Origin: Eustoma russellianum
Taxonomy: Eukaryota > Streptophyta > Magnoliopsida > Gentianales > Gentianaceae
Direction: 5' to 3'
Assembly (NCBI GenBank): GCA_036186865.1
Contig: AP025055.1
Coordinates: forward strand, 22,950,274 to 23,014,273
DNA length: 64,000 nucleotides
Positions 1 to 11,536 of the stretch are shown piece after piece. The notes under the pieces are model-generated. The model saw only the letters and a program-made list of their open reading frames with translations, did not search any database and had not been told where the DNA came from. Numbering within the stretch: position 1 is the stretch's first letter; every line of letters starts with the position of its first letter. Made by a program: the position numbers and the translations under genes.

Positions 1-344
1 GCTGCTGATTTTCAGCAATGTAGTGTCCTTTCTTTTACCTTTCATATAAGCCCATTAAGCTTCATTTAATTTGGGGCCAACCTTGTAAAACTGCTGTAGG
101 CATACCAATAATCAGTGGTCATAAGCCCAAACCATATAATTAAGTCTAAGCCCACCAAAACAAGGCCTCACAACAAGTTCTTTAATTCTGCCCAAAATTC
201 CAGATTGGTAACGCCAACTTAACCTTGGTGATTACCCCTTAAAATAATCATTCTAAGTTAAGTGGCTCACATAAAAACACTCATATATGTCTTAAATAGT
301 TGCCGCAAAAGTTTCGCGAAATTATAATGTAGTTAAAGGGGTCA

Positions 345-1135
345 TTTATTCTTTTCTCCAAACGGGTACATGCTGGATTCTGGAACGACCAATTTTAGTA
401 CGAATTTTATTGTGATCAATCCATACATCATTTTTTGAAAATTCCAACTCACACACTTAGAAAACACACAGGGCTAGAATCCTATCAAAAATCAGCCCAA
501 TTGCATATTTCTAAGGTCCATTTCCTGGTCAATCATTATGCAACATAAAATCTGTTCAGTCCAGTAATGACCAGTTTTAGTGAAAATTCTGTTAAAAATA
601 ATCCGTAACTACTTTTTACGAAATTCCAACTCTCATAATTACTATACACTTGGGGCTAGTGTTATGCCAAAATTAGCTTAATTAAATACTCCTAAAGTCC
701 CTTTTCAGGTCCCACAAAACGTCACTATAATCTGCCCTGTTCCAACAACTCTGTTTGACCAGTTTTACCAAAATCGTCATTAAGGATAATCCACAAATCC
801 TTTTACCAAAATTCCAATTCACACCTTGAATACACATATAAGGCTATCTTCATACCAAAAATTAGCCAATTTGCACACCTCTAAGGTTCATTTTCAGGTC
901 GTTCAACACGCTACAGAAAACTATCCAGCTCTAGTACTTCTGTTTGACCAGCTGTCACTAAATAATTCATTAAGGTTAAACCATAACTCTTTGTATCAAA
1001 ATTCCAAATCACACAATTACTACATACATAAGGCTATCACCCTACCAAACATTATCTACTTTGAACACCTTTAAGGTTCATTTTTAGGTCTTACAACATG
1101 ACACATAAAACTGTCCAGCTCCAGTGATTTCAGCA
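345..1135. repeat. ~187 bp tandem repeat, four degenerate units
   Basis: A block containing ATTCCAA, 'acacataaggctag', 'ccaaaaattagcc', 'cctctaaggttc' and 'ttttcaggtc' recurs four times. The ATTCCAA anchors lie at 441, 623, 811 and 1001 (spacings 182, 188 and 190). Copies A2 and A3 show only about two units (anchors near 50884/51060 and 44761/44937). Confidence 0.7.
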
Positions 1136-2044
1136 CTTCATCACTTTTTATGGTTCAAGCATTTCCAATCGACTTCATTCCTTAAAGTGACTTAATAACC
1201 ATCAAATACCCACTTCAACATAATTTCTCCAAGCCTCATAACATGCTTTAAACCATAGATAACCAGTTCATGAATCATATCAAAATAGTCACAACACATT
1301 CATATAACAAATCATTCACTTATGTCATCACTTCTCTTAAAACAACTAGTTTTCATATCTTGTACTTAGAATCTTCAACTAAGATTTATGGCTTAAAAAT
1401 GACTAGCCATTCAAGCATGCACTTCACACATAAGGCAAGATTGGTTAAAGTATACTTGCCTTCTTCGAGCTTATCCTTTCCTTAACATGGAACATGGGTG
1501 AAATGAGATGATGTCTTCCTCCCCTTCTCTATACACCCCAACGGTTTTGGGAGGGAGAAAAGAGCAAATATTAGCTTTTGTCTTAAGTGAAAACACAATT
1601 AGAGTGAGGCTATGATTCTCTTACCAAAATGGACCTTGAATGGAGATAGCAATGAATCCACCCACCAAGAAGTTAGCTTCTCTTTGTATCTTGTAAAAAT
1701 CTTCATCTAGTGACCCCTTTGAGTGTCACGTTTTTGGCACGATAAGAGGGATACCAATGTGAGTTTCATTCTTTGAAACATAGAATTCACTTAGAACACT
1801 TAGCATGTACTTACCTAGATGAGTTCTTGGATCTTGAATATTGTTCTTGGATCTCTTTGGCTCCACTAGCCGTGCTTCTTAATGGAAAAATAGGAAAGTC
1901 TCTTGCTCCTTGTGAATTCTTGAGAGTTGAGAGTAGAAGAGAGTTCTAGGGTGTTCATGGAATGAATTTTCTTTATTTGGCTAAGGGTTAGCCGTTGCTA
2001 TGTTAAGGGAGAAGGGGGTTTACCTTGGCTTGGTTAGGCTAATT

Positions 2045-2245
2045 AGAGTTAATTAGCCTTAGTTACTTTTAATTAACCAAGGTTACTTTAATGCAACTAG
2101 AGTTACTTTAATTCAACTATAGTTACTTTAATTCAGCTATAGTTACTTTATGGCTAACCTAGGTTACTTTATCCAACTAGAGTTACTTTATGGGTTAACT
2201 TGAGTTACTTTAACCTTGTAGTTAATATAAAGTAACCATGGTAAT
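2045..2245. repeat. GTTACTTTA short tandem array in A1
   Basis: Seven or more repeats of an approximately 24 bp unit with core AACTAGAGTTACTTTA, for example around 2098, 2122, 2146, 2172 and 2197. Copy A2 has the same array with fewer units near 52395-52530. Confidence 0.75.
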
Positions 2246-2780
2246 ATTTAAAATGTTCCTTGGTTAATAATGAAGGGAAACCGGCGGTTATGGCTTCAAT
2301 AGCCATTACCATGCTTAATCTCTTTCTAAGTGAGTTTAATGAGAAGCCATGTGAGTATTTGCCCCCATTTTATTTATTATTTCCCCTTTTTGCTTTAAAA
2401 AATAAAATTAGGGAAATCTTGATCCTTCTTGGGCTAAAGGGCCGAAAATTTGTAATAGTTGGGGAAAAATTGCCCACTACTTACAACTCCTTAATTTCCA
2501 TTTGGGCTTATTTTAAGAAGGCCCTTAAGATTAACCTTCTTATAATTTAGAAAAACCATTTTTAGGCCCTTTTTAACCTTATGGCCAAAATCTCTTAAAC
2601 CCTTAGGGTGAATTGGCCATGGTCTATAATTCATGCTTGTATGATTATATTGTTTGCTTATTAACATAAAATAAAAGAAGCACTAAGGAAACTTAGTGAA
2701 ATGCACTTGAAGGATGCCACTTTATTACTTTACTTATACGAGTCTTCAAGTACAATATGACTTTTCGTCGGGGTACAACA

Positions 2781-3195
2781 GTTTAAGGTCAGCGTCTTTT
2801 GGAAACTTCATCTACACATCCTAAGGAGTGTTTTGATATAAAGATCAACCTTTTTGGTTGAGTATTCAAAGAGAAATACGTTTTGCAAAATCAACAACAT
2901 TCTGTCCAATTCTGTCCAGATTGACCGTCTAAATCTTTTTATATGTTTGAAGGGTCAAACGATCTTATTTTTGTCTGATTTTTGGACAGAATCTTGTTAA
3001 CTCATTAAAGTTATATTATTTTTGGAGTTGTGTACAATTATTTTTAAATTTTTCAAATACGGGTTCTGAGTCTTAGGTGGTCTCAGATTCTGTTTTCAAA
3101 GGGGATTTTTACAAAGGGTTGTAGTGTAATTTCCGCTAACCACTATTCACCCCCTCCCCCTCTAGTGGTGTTTATTGCAAGTGCACGGTCGAACA
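2781..3195 (+). repeat. H 5' LTR, 3' part only
   Basis: The sequence ends ...CGAACA one base before the primer site. Its C-rich 'cacccc...ctctagtggtg' stretch near 3148-3172 matches the end of the LTRs of element N, read in H orientation. Only ~415 bp remains of a family LTR of about 3 kb; the rest is replaced by family A sequence ending at 2780. Confidence 0.7.
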
Positions 3196-3196
3196 A

Positions 3197-3209
3197 TTGG
3201 TATCAGAGC
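3197..3209 (+). other. Primer-binding site of H (tRNA-iMet type)
   Basis: TTGGTATCAGAGC lies one base after the LTR end. TGGTATCAGAG is complementary to the 3' end of plant initiator methionine tRNA, the usual primer for these families. Confidence 0.8.
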
Positions 3210-3316
3210 AAGCTTTACACCACTCAAAGAAGCAAGATTCAACACCGTAAAAAAACAAAAGGCCAAGAAACAATTACTCTTTGTAGCATGCTTATCTCAG
3301 ATTAAAGGTACATACT

Positions 3317-4310
3317 ATGGCAATAGTTTCTCACAAAGGTGAGTTGGAAGGTATGTCCACTCAATGTCATCCTCATTTTGATGGCAATAATTTTGTTCAT
3401 TGGAAACTAAGAATGATGTTATTCTTAATGGCTATAGACATCGATTTATGGTCTGTAGTTGAAGATGGGTCGTACATTCCAATGAAAGTTGTACAAGTAA
3501 GTGGAGTCACACAAGAGGTTGAAAAATATATAAGTGAATGGTCACCGGAAGATAAAAGAAAATGTCTATGAATGCTAAAGCTGTGCAATTACTTTTGAAT
3601 GGACTTAGAACTTCTGAAGCAGGATATGTGTCAAATTGCACAAGTACACACGATATGTGAAAATCACTTGTATTAAAGCATGAAGGTACCAGTGGTGTTA
3701 AAGAATCAAAAATAAACATGATTATGACTGAATTAGAGTCTTTCAAAATGTTGCCAAACAAATCCATAACATCTATAGATTTGAGCATTACTAACATTTT
3801 TAATGCCCTTGAAGCTTTAGGCAAATCATTCACAAACAATGAAAAAGTTCAAAAGGTGCTACGAAGCCTTCTTGCTGAATGGGATCCAAAGGTAACTGCA
3901 ATCGAGGAGACAAAGTCAATCACTAAGATGGATGAATTGATCGAGCCTCTTAAAGTCTATGAGGTAAAACTAAACCAACGAAAGTTCGAGTCATCTAAAT
4001 CATCAAGTAAGTCAATAGCCTTCAAAAAACTGAAACACATACGAATAATGATGATAGTAATAGTGATACTGAATTAGATGATGACTTGATATTAATAGCG
4101 AGAAAACTTAGAAAGTTTTTCAACCGTCCTAATAGGAATAGACAACGTTCTTCTTCTTCTTCTTCTCAACCTAGGAAAAATAACACAAACAAATGGTATA
4201 ATAAAGAGTTAAAGTGTTATGAATGCGGTCAAAAAGGACATATTTCATATGATTGTGCAACAAAGAAAATAACAATAATAAACAAGTCAAGGACAAAGAA
4301 GCACAAATGA
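3317..4310 (+). pseudogene. gag: H gag, N-terminal part with zinc knuckle (frameshifted)
   Basis: The start at 3317 gives an N-terminal gag domain (FDGNNFVHWKLRM, then DLWSVVEDG). The frame ends at 3571. Capsid-like sequence (VQKVLRSLLAEWDPKVTAIEE) continues in another frame from 3718, and the zinc knuckle is at 4215-4256 in a third (CYECGQKGHISYDC, CX2CX4HX4C intact). A serine run precedes the knuckle. Gag would form the cytoplasmic virus-like particle. At least two frameshifts and an internal stop disable it. Confidence 0.85.
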
Positions 4311-5380
4311 CAAAGAAAAAGGAGTCTAATGCAAGGAAAGGGAAACGAGTAATGAAGGTGAGCACATGGAGCGACTCATCCGACTCAGAATCTGAAACTG
4401 AGGAAGCTCAAGTCTGCTTCGTATCCAACAAGATATGTTCTTCTTCTAATAGTGATTCTGATAGTGACATGACATTTGATGAAATGTATGAAGAGTTCTT
4501 AAGAATGCATGCTCACTATAAGATGCTCTCTAAAGAAAAGAAGAAACTAGTTGAAGAAAACGACAAGTTGAAGATGTCCAACTTGAAATTTTCCGATCAA
4601 TTAGAATCTCTTAAACAAGAGTCTACTAATACTCTTGATTCTTTAGAGAATAAAATTGAATCATATAGGAAAGATGAACAAAAGTTAAAAACGGAAAATA
4701 ATATGTTAAAGTCTAAGTTGGAAAGTTGTGAACATGAAATAATACAACTTAAGTCTTCTAAACTTAACTTAGAAAAAATGTTAGAAAAATTTAAATCGGG
4801 CGATAATATTTTAGATAACCTAATCTCATCACAAAAGTATGGAAATGATAAAATCGGCTTAGGCTATAAAGAAGAAAATGTAAAAATAGATAAAAAGACT
4901 AAGTTTGTCTCATCTACTACAAAGTTGCCATATAATACAACAAAATCAACTTTGCCTGCTACATCTTCTTCTACACCTTCTTCTACTTATATCAAGGCAA
5001 AAATACAACACACATCCACAAATATATACACGCATAAACATACATCTAGGCCAAATTTTGCATCTAGACAACCTATAAATTATGCATATATATATAGGAA
5101 TACAACTAGAAAGAACAAAATGTATCCAACTTATTATGAACCTAAGTATAGGCAACACTCATATAAGTCTTATAGAAATGCCTATGAACACACTTATATA
5201 GCGCCATTCAAGAAACAAAATCGCATGCCTTATACACATTATAGAAATCGGCCATCATATAACGATTATCAACAATGGCGTAACGTGTATAACAGTTCAT
5301 CTTCACTTGTGTGGAATGATCATCTATATGCTAATCCTTCTTATTTTCCAAATTATAATCATGCTAAAAATGTGCCTTAA
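4253..5380 (+). pseudogene. gag: H gag C-terminal coiled-coil region (375-codon open frame)
   Basis: An open frame overlapping the zinc-knuckle frame. Residues ~20-75 are acidic and serine-rich (SDSDSDMTFDEMYEEF). Residues ~85-180 form a long Lys/Glu/Leu-rich heptad-like coiled coil. The rest is basic and rich in Tyr, Asn, Ser and Thr. The same organisation occurs in element C (59374-60192) and, reversed, in N. Long coiled-coil gag tails are known in SIRE-type copia elements. The first ATG lies inside the knuckle frame, so this is gag continued after a frameshift, not an independent gene. Confidence 0.75.
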
Positions 5381-5499
5381 AGTTATGTTCAAGTTTGGAT
5401 ACCTAAGGGATATCTAAACAAGAATAGTGGTCCTAACACTCAAGGACCCAAATAAAGGGTACCTAAAACTTTGTCTCCATTGTAGGAAAAACGCAAGGA

Positions 5500-5830
5500 A
5501 TGCAAGAAGGAGGCAAAATCAAAGAATCTGAAAACCAAATGGTTTTTAAATAGTGGATGTTCGAGGCGTATGACGGGAAACTCCATACTATTCATCGAAT
5601 TGGAATATATCACGAATGGAGGAAAAGTAGCATTCGGTCACAACAACAAAGGACAAGTTGTTGGAAAAGGAACAATTGGGGACCCTAACACATTTCAAAT
5701 ACGAAATGTGTTGTTAGTAAGCAATCTCTCGTATAATTTACTTAATATTTCTCAACTTATAGATTGTGGTTATAATGTCTCTTTTCTTCCCAATTGTTGT
5801 GATATAATAAATAAAAAGGAGAAATAGTAT
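5500..5830 (+). pseudogene. pol: H aspartic protease, active-site Asp lost
   Basis: WFLNSGCSRRMTG at 5540-5578 corresponds to the copia protease motif WFLDSGCSRHMTG seen in element C. The catalytic codon is AAT (Asn) at 5549-5551. The following residues (GKGTIGDPNTFQIRNV, then LSYNLLNISQLID) are the usual protease tail. The protease would cut the gag-pol polyprotein. The D-to-N change and a stop at 5825-5827 make it nonfunctional. Confidence 0.8.
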
Positions 5831-5877
5831 TAAAACAAAATAGAGATGGTAACATTTATATTCTTACTTTAGATAAC

Positions 5878-6707
5878 ATGTTAGATGCTAAGGTTAAGTG
5901 TCTAATATCACATGACTTAGATGTAAATTTATGGCATAGAAGATTAGGCCATATAGGAATTTCAACCATTAAGAAATTATCTAAGAAGAATTTAATTAGA
6001 GGAATGCCTAAGTTAGACTTAAATAATTTTCAAATGTGTGAAACATGTATTAAGGAAAACACACTAAAGAAACATTAAACCGAAACATGAAGTGAGTATT
6101 AGTCATGTACTAGAATTGCTTCACTTAGACTTATTTGGTCCAAGTAGGACAAGAAGTCTAGGTGGACACTACTATGTGTGTGTCATAGTAGATGATTACT
6201 CACGCTACACATGGACATTGCTCTTAACACACAAAGACGATTCTCCATTAGCAATCGAAACTCTTATTAAGCAACTTGAAAACATTTTCGAAGATAATGT
6301 TAAAAGGATTAGAAGTGATAGAGGTGGAGAATTTAAAAACAAAGATGTAATTAAATTTTGTGAGCTACATGGAATTAAACATGAATTCTCACCACCTAGG
6401 ACACCACAACTCAATAGAGTAGTTGAACGTAAATATAGAACAATTCAAGAAGTTGCTAGGACAATGCTTTGTGAAAATAAATTACCTAAATATTTATGGG
6501 CTGAAGCTGTTAGTTGTGCATGCTATATTATAAATACCCTTACTATTAGAAAGAAATTAAATAAATCGCCTTATGAATTGCTAAACAATAGACAACCTAA
6601 GATAGATTATCTTAAAGTATTTGGATGTAAATTTTTGTGCTAAACATTAAGGATAATATAGATAAACTTGAACAAAAGTCTATTGAATGCATATTTGTTG
6701 AGTATTC
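5878..6707 (+). pseudogene. pol: H integrase, N-terminal zinc finger and DDE core, interrupted by N
   Basis: The zinc finger has LWHRRLGHIG and CETCI (HHCC) at 5930-6050. The core in the next frame (6092-6643) has LDLFGPSRTRSLGGHYY with the first Asp, SDRGGEF with the second Asp and VVERK with the Glu, so the DDE triad is present. NGVVERK has become NRVVERK. A frameshift near 6068 and another near 6640 break the protein. After CIFVEYS the reading is cut by element N, and the tail resumes at 17899. Confidence 0.88.
6703..6707. other. Target-site duplication TATTC of element N (partner at 17894-17898)
   Basis: TATTC directly precedes TGTAGGATC at 6708 and directly follows CTCTACA ending at 17893. 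The 5 bp length fits copia integrase. Both copies are identical. Confidence 0.93.
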
Positions 6708-9700
6708 TGTAGGATCTGCAAGGCACCACTAGAAGGGTGGGGGGTTGAATAGGTGGTGCGGAAATTGTGGGTTTTAAAATTTGTTTAAAACTAAACAACT
6801 CAACTTCTGAAAACAGATTTTGTTTCCAAGACCAGTTTTAAAACGTTTTTAAAACAAGATTATAGGTCTCCAAAAATTCTGCAATTTTGAGAGAACTTAG
6901 CCTCAGATGCTATAAGGGTCCCCTAAAAATTTCAAATTAAAATTCAACCTTTAACCCCTTCAAAAACCGTTGGTGATCAGATTGCGCGAATCTGCCAGAA
7001 AACGATAGACGGTTTTGAAAAATTTATTCCTATTTGTGCGTAATTCTAAATGCTCTGAAACTTTAACCACTAACTCCATATATACTATATTTATGTGGGT
7101 TGAAACAGTTTTGCAAAATTCTTTTGGGAAGTAGGTCAATTACAATCAAAGCCTCAACCTTCGCAAGTCTGAAAATCAGACTGCACTAGTCTCAGAACGT
7201 TTGATGTTTGATCGACTTATACTTATCCAAAAGGGTTGAAACTTGTGCCCAATTAACCCTAGAACGTGTGGCTATGTTTCTGGAAATTTTTGTGATTTTT
7301 GAAAGTCGTTTACTATTTTTACGAATGCGAACAAAGGAGTAAACTATGCAGTAACTGAAAGTAAGTGCTGAAAGTAAATGGCACCAAGAATTTTATACTG
7401 GTTCGGTTATAAACAACCTACTCCAGTCTTTAAGGAACATCTTCCTTGGTTCACACTAATCACACACACGCAATACACCTTACCACAGGGTTGATAGAGT
7501 TACACACTAACTCCAACCCTTTACAAACCTTGTACGATGAATACAATTCGCACGAACACCACCACCTCGCAAGAATGAAGATTGATCACACCTTGATCAA
7601 TCTTTTACAAAGATATGGAATATTTGGTGGTCTATATCAAGCCTATTCAAGATTGAAAAATATGAATACAATAGGCTTTCAAGAAGAAAGAAAGAAAGAG
7701 AATGTAGAAGAAGAAGAGCAAGGCATTTTTCACTTTTTTTTTGCAATGCTTGTGCTTGTCTTGTTTTTGCTCAACTTCTTTCCTTTTAACCTTGCATGGC
7801 CGTCCACCCTTGGTGCCTCCCCCTCTTGAAAATTATCTTCTAAGTCCTTGGGAGAGTGTGAGACATCATTGTGACATGGTCTTACTTGTCATCATCTATT
7901 GGATGATCATTTAAGCTTTGCTTACTTGACACTTCATGATTGGTTGGATGTTGTCATCATTGATGACTTGGAAAATCTGAGAATAACACTTAAAACATGT
8001 GCCAATATCAATCACAAAATAATTTCCATAAAGCTCAAGATTGTCACATACATGTTGCAAGACAAAATTTCTCCCTTACTAAGCAAGAAATCGGCCATTA
8101 AGAGGTTTTTACCATGCTGAATTTTTAGCATGTGTTACATGGTTGTACAATTCAAAATAATTCCATTTTTATTTGATTTTTCTAATTAAAATGAATCGCC
8201 AATTCATAGCAATTATCTTGATCAATTTGGAAATGAAATTTGGTCTCCCACATGGCCTCAATTTTGGCCATTATACATACTACACATGCTGAAAAATTTT
8301 TAGGATGTGTGATATAAAATATCACACTTTATGAATTTAAAAAAATATTCAAATTACTTCCATTTCTTCTCCCAACCAATCACATAATTCAAGATGATAA
8401 AATATGTCACATTAAAGTGAAAATTTCGGCCACTCAAGCTTACACATGCTGAAATTTTCAGCATGTGTTATAAGTGAGACAAAGTTTGAAATCTTACCAT
8501 TTGTAGCTTCTCTCTTTAATTCACCAACATTGTATGATTGATTCTTGACCAAGAAATATGCCAACAAGGCCCAAATAAGCTCCATCTCAGCTGTAGGGGC
8601 GTTGCATAGTGTATGTGCATGTGCTGAAATTTATTTTTGCTATCTTTGTAAAATAGTGCACATTTAATAATACACACATGTTATATTCCAATCAGCCCTT
8701 AATTTAATTTTCTAGAACACTTTAAGATGTATAACATATGTAAAAAAGTGTCTAGATACGTGTCATATGATGTACCAAAAACGTTCCATGTGTTGTGTGC
8801 GTAGAAAACAGAATTTTCGATATTTATCGATTACCCGATTTTTCTTTAATTAAATTCCAACTTTTGCACATGTTATATATATTATGTTACACATAATATA
8901 TATATAATATATACTTTAATTCTCAGCACTTGGCTGGTCTAAAGTGGCGCCATTTATCATGTGTCAAATTAAAATTGGAATCTTCACATTTTGGCCTTAA
9001 TGTGGGGTGATTTGTGTGTGCCAGCATGGAAAGTATTTTTGGCTGAAAATATCACCATTAGCACGAAAGTTTTGATGATTTTTTAGGTGTAGGGGCCTGG
9101 CATCTATTTATGGCAAGTACGTGACACGTTGGCGAAAGTTTTCAGTATTCACCCGATACGACAATTTTTGGTTTAGAACCTTTTAACGTGTCGTATTTAA
9201 TTGTCATCACCATGTCTTATATCATATGATATAAAACCTGAATATACTCATAAATATAAGTTAAGTATAGTGGTTGTGACGTTAACATACGTACGTAAAA
9301 TATATAACGTGTCAGTAGTACGTTGGAATACATGTGTATGTGCCTTTTTCAAAAAATCTGAAAATATATGTATTTTATATGCATATGGCGTGTGTATAAT
9401 TAAGAGGGGAGGAGGAGAAACTTTCCTTCCTAGCCTTGTTGCCTTTGTGCCTTTTCCAAATGTGGCTTTCTTTAATGAACTACTTAGTTTAATAAACTAA
9501 GTACTTCACTTAATAAACTAGTTTTAGTTCATTTAATGGTGGCACCTGAAAATAGTATAAACACAACAAATGTTTGCCATATGATGTAAGCTTTACGCTT
9601 CATGGCTCGTTAGTCCGGCAACATTATATATAAGCTAAATAAGTCAAGTAAAGCAATGTATCATGCATACATGTATATATCATGCACGTTTGTGTATATA

Positions 9701-9753
9701 TCATGCATTTAAGTCACTTATTTTGAAATCACTCAAACACCCTTTTCTCTACA
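6708..9753 (-). repeat. N 3' LTR (3046 bp)
   Basis: On the minus strand it starts TGTAGAGAAAAGG at 9753, preceded by a GGGGGAGAT polypurine tract. It ends ...GCAGATCCTACA at 6708. It contains the inverted-repeat set at 8112-8468 and a TATA-rich stretch near 8870-8915. Open frames inside (7446-7829, 7899-8120, 9201-9500) show no known domain and recur broken in the partner LTR. Confidence 0.9.
8112..8468. repeat. Three inverted repeats in copia LTR (CACATGCTGAAA/TTTCAGCATGTG)
   Basis: Centred near 8122 (degenerate), 8296 (one arm altered) and 8455. The last (8442-8468) has perfect 13 bp arms around a single T. The equivalent perfect copy in the other N LTR is 16587-16613, and element C's LTR has them at 57449-57473, 57604-57633 and 57781-57803. 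Confidence 0.85.
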
Positions 9754-9999
9754 ATCTCCCCCCTTTGATGATTTTCAAAATAACTTATGCACATGATTTA
9801 AATGCCATCGCTCCCCTTCAAACATGCACAAATTTGAATTTTGAATTTCAAATTTCAAATCTGGCTCCCCCTTGATTTGTGCAATCAGTATCAATTTTGT
9901 CTCTCTCTCCCCCTTAAATCATGCTTTCTCTCTCCATTTATTTTGGAAAGTAAATCAAAAGATTCATGTCAATAAGGAAAGAAATTAAATCACGTCAAA

Positions 10000-11330
10000 T
10001 CAAATCATATCAATGGGAATCATGCCTAATTCGGAGCGAAGAGATTCATACGTTGCTTGATTTAAGGCTTTTGTAAAGATATCCGCTACTTGTGCTTCTG
10101 TGCGTACGTGATCTATGACGATATCACCATTGTTTACATGATCACGAAGAAAGTGATAGCGTACTTCTATATGCTTAGCCTTAGAATGTAACACGGGGTT
10201 CTTAGGACAAATTAATGGCACTCATACTATCACAATATATAGGAATTCTATTTATGGTAATTCCAAAGTCCGAAAGTTGTTGTTTTATCCACAACAACTG
10301 TGTGCAATAAAGGCCAAGTGCCATGTACTCAGCCTCAGTAGTGGACAAAGCAACGCTTGCTTTGCTTTTTGGAAAACCATGAAATGAGTGAGTTTCCTAT
10401 AAATTGGCAAAGTCCCACTCGTGCTCTTTCTATCTATTTTGCAAGCCACCATAATCTGCATCAGTTATAAGCATGTAGGTTAAATGTGGAATCCTTATCG
10501 TACCAAATTCCTAAGGTGGGCGTGTGCTTAATATAACGGAATATCTTTTTACCGCATTATAGTGAGACACCTTAGGTTGACTCTGAAATCGTTGTGCACA
10601 TGCATACACTAAACATGATATCAGACCTACTAGCAGTTAAGTATAGCAAGGAACCTACCATAGATCGACTATAAGCCCTTATCAACGTCTTTACCATGTT
10701 CGTCTTTGTCCAATTTAGTTAGTGACACTCATAGGGGTGGGGGATGGTTTCGAATTTTCAAAGTTAAACTTTTTAATCATTGTCATTGACATATTTTGCT
10801 TGACTTATGTGAATCCCTTTACTCGTTTGCTTAATCTGCAAGCCAAGAAATAATTAAGTTCACCAACCATAGACATTTCAATTCGGATTTCATTGCAATT
10901 TTCAAAATCTTCAACAAGTCTATGTGAGGGTAGAACCGAAAATAATGTCATTAACGTAGATTTGGATAATAAGTAAATCCGATTTATCTTGTTTCAAAAT
11001 AGTCGTATAGATTCTAACGTGCTACGGGTTGCAAATGTTTCATCGTAGTCAATTCCTTCTTTTTGATTATAGCCTTGTGCTACAAGTCTCGCTTTATTTC
11101 TAACGACCTTTCCTTCTTCATTCATTTTATTCCCTAAACAACCACTTTGTGCCTATATAGTCTTATCTCGTGGTCGTGGCACTAAAATCCATTACATCGT
11201 TCTAACAAATTGATTAAGTTCATCATGCACGGCATCAATCCAAGAAGAATCACTCAAAGCATCATGCACATTTTTGGGCTCAATTTCAGAAATCATAGCA
11301 TGAAATTCATTTATTTCGTCAGAAGAATTC
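10000..11330 (-). pseudogene. pol: N reverse transcriptase / RNase H, deleted and mutated
   Basis: The RNase H end is clear (NPVLHSKAKHIEVRYHFLRD, then QVADIFTKALNQATYESL) at 10221-10000. Further upstream on the minus strand IYVNDIIFGST at about 10964-10932 replaces the catalytic YVDD box; the third residue codon is AAT (plus 10950-10952). Just before it the sequence passes from the ETFA...LE motif straight to KQDKSDL. About 260 nt present in element C (MDVKSAFLNG through YGLKQAPRAWY) is therefore missing. Several further frameshifts occur. It would copy RNA to DNA if intact. Confidence 0.85.
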
Positions 11331-11536
11331 TTCTACGTGGTCGAAGACATGAGTGAGGTCGCCTATGATGAGATCATTGTGGGTGATCTCTATGCCATCT
11401 TGGTTGATTATTTTTCTATGTTATCATGCATTCTATGTGATCATGCATTTCTAGTGTGTCATTCATATCATGCATATCAAAAGAACCATCATCTTCATTC
11501 AACACGGGTTTTCAATTCAAGTCATCATCATATTCC

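Larger units (their letters stand above)
1..2780 (-). repeat. Family A long LTR-like repeat, copy A1 (left end cut by window)
   Basis: Noncoding sequence that recurs at 44675-50117 and 50118-53063. Read on the minus strand it begins at 2780 with TGTTGTACCCCG. In copy A3 the same start directly follows a polypurine tract and a GGACGAAAC motif typical of gypsy 3' untranslated regions, which is why I call it an LTR. It holds a four-unit ~187 bp tandem repeat (345-1135) and a GTTACTTTA array (2045-2245). The short open frames inside (for example 826-1074 and 2260-2550) have no recognisable domain and are treated as chance. The right edge abuts copia LTR sequence at 2781. The LTR 3' end is not seen. 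Confidence 0.65.

Noticed and set aside
7446..7829. 127-codon frame in the N LTR as an env-like or accessory gene
   Set aside because: SIRE-type elements can have an extra ORF, but it would sit between RNase H and the LTR, not inside the LTR; the partner LTR copy (around 15605-15990) is frameshifted.
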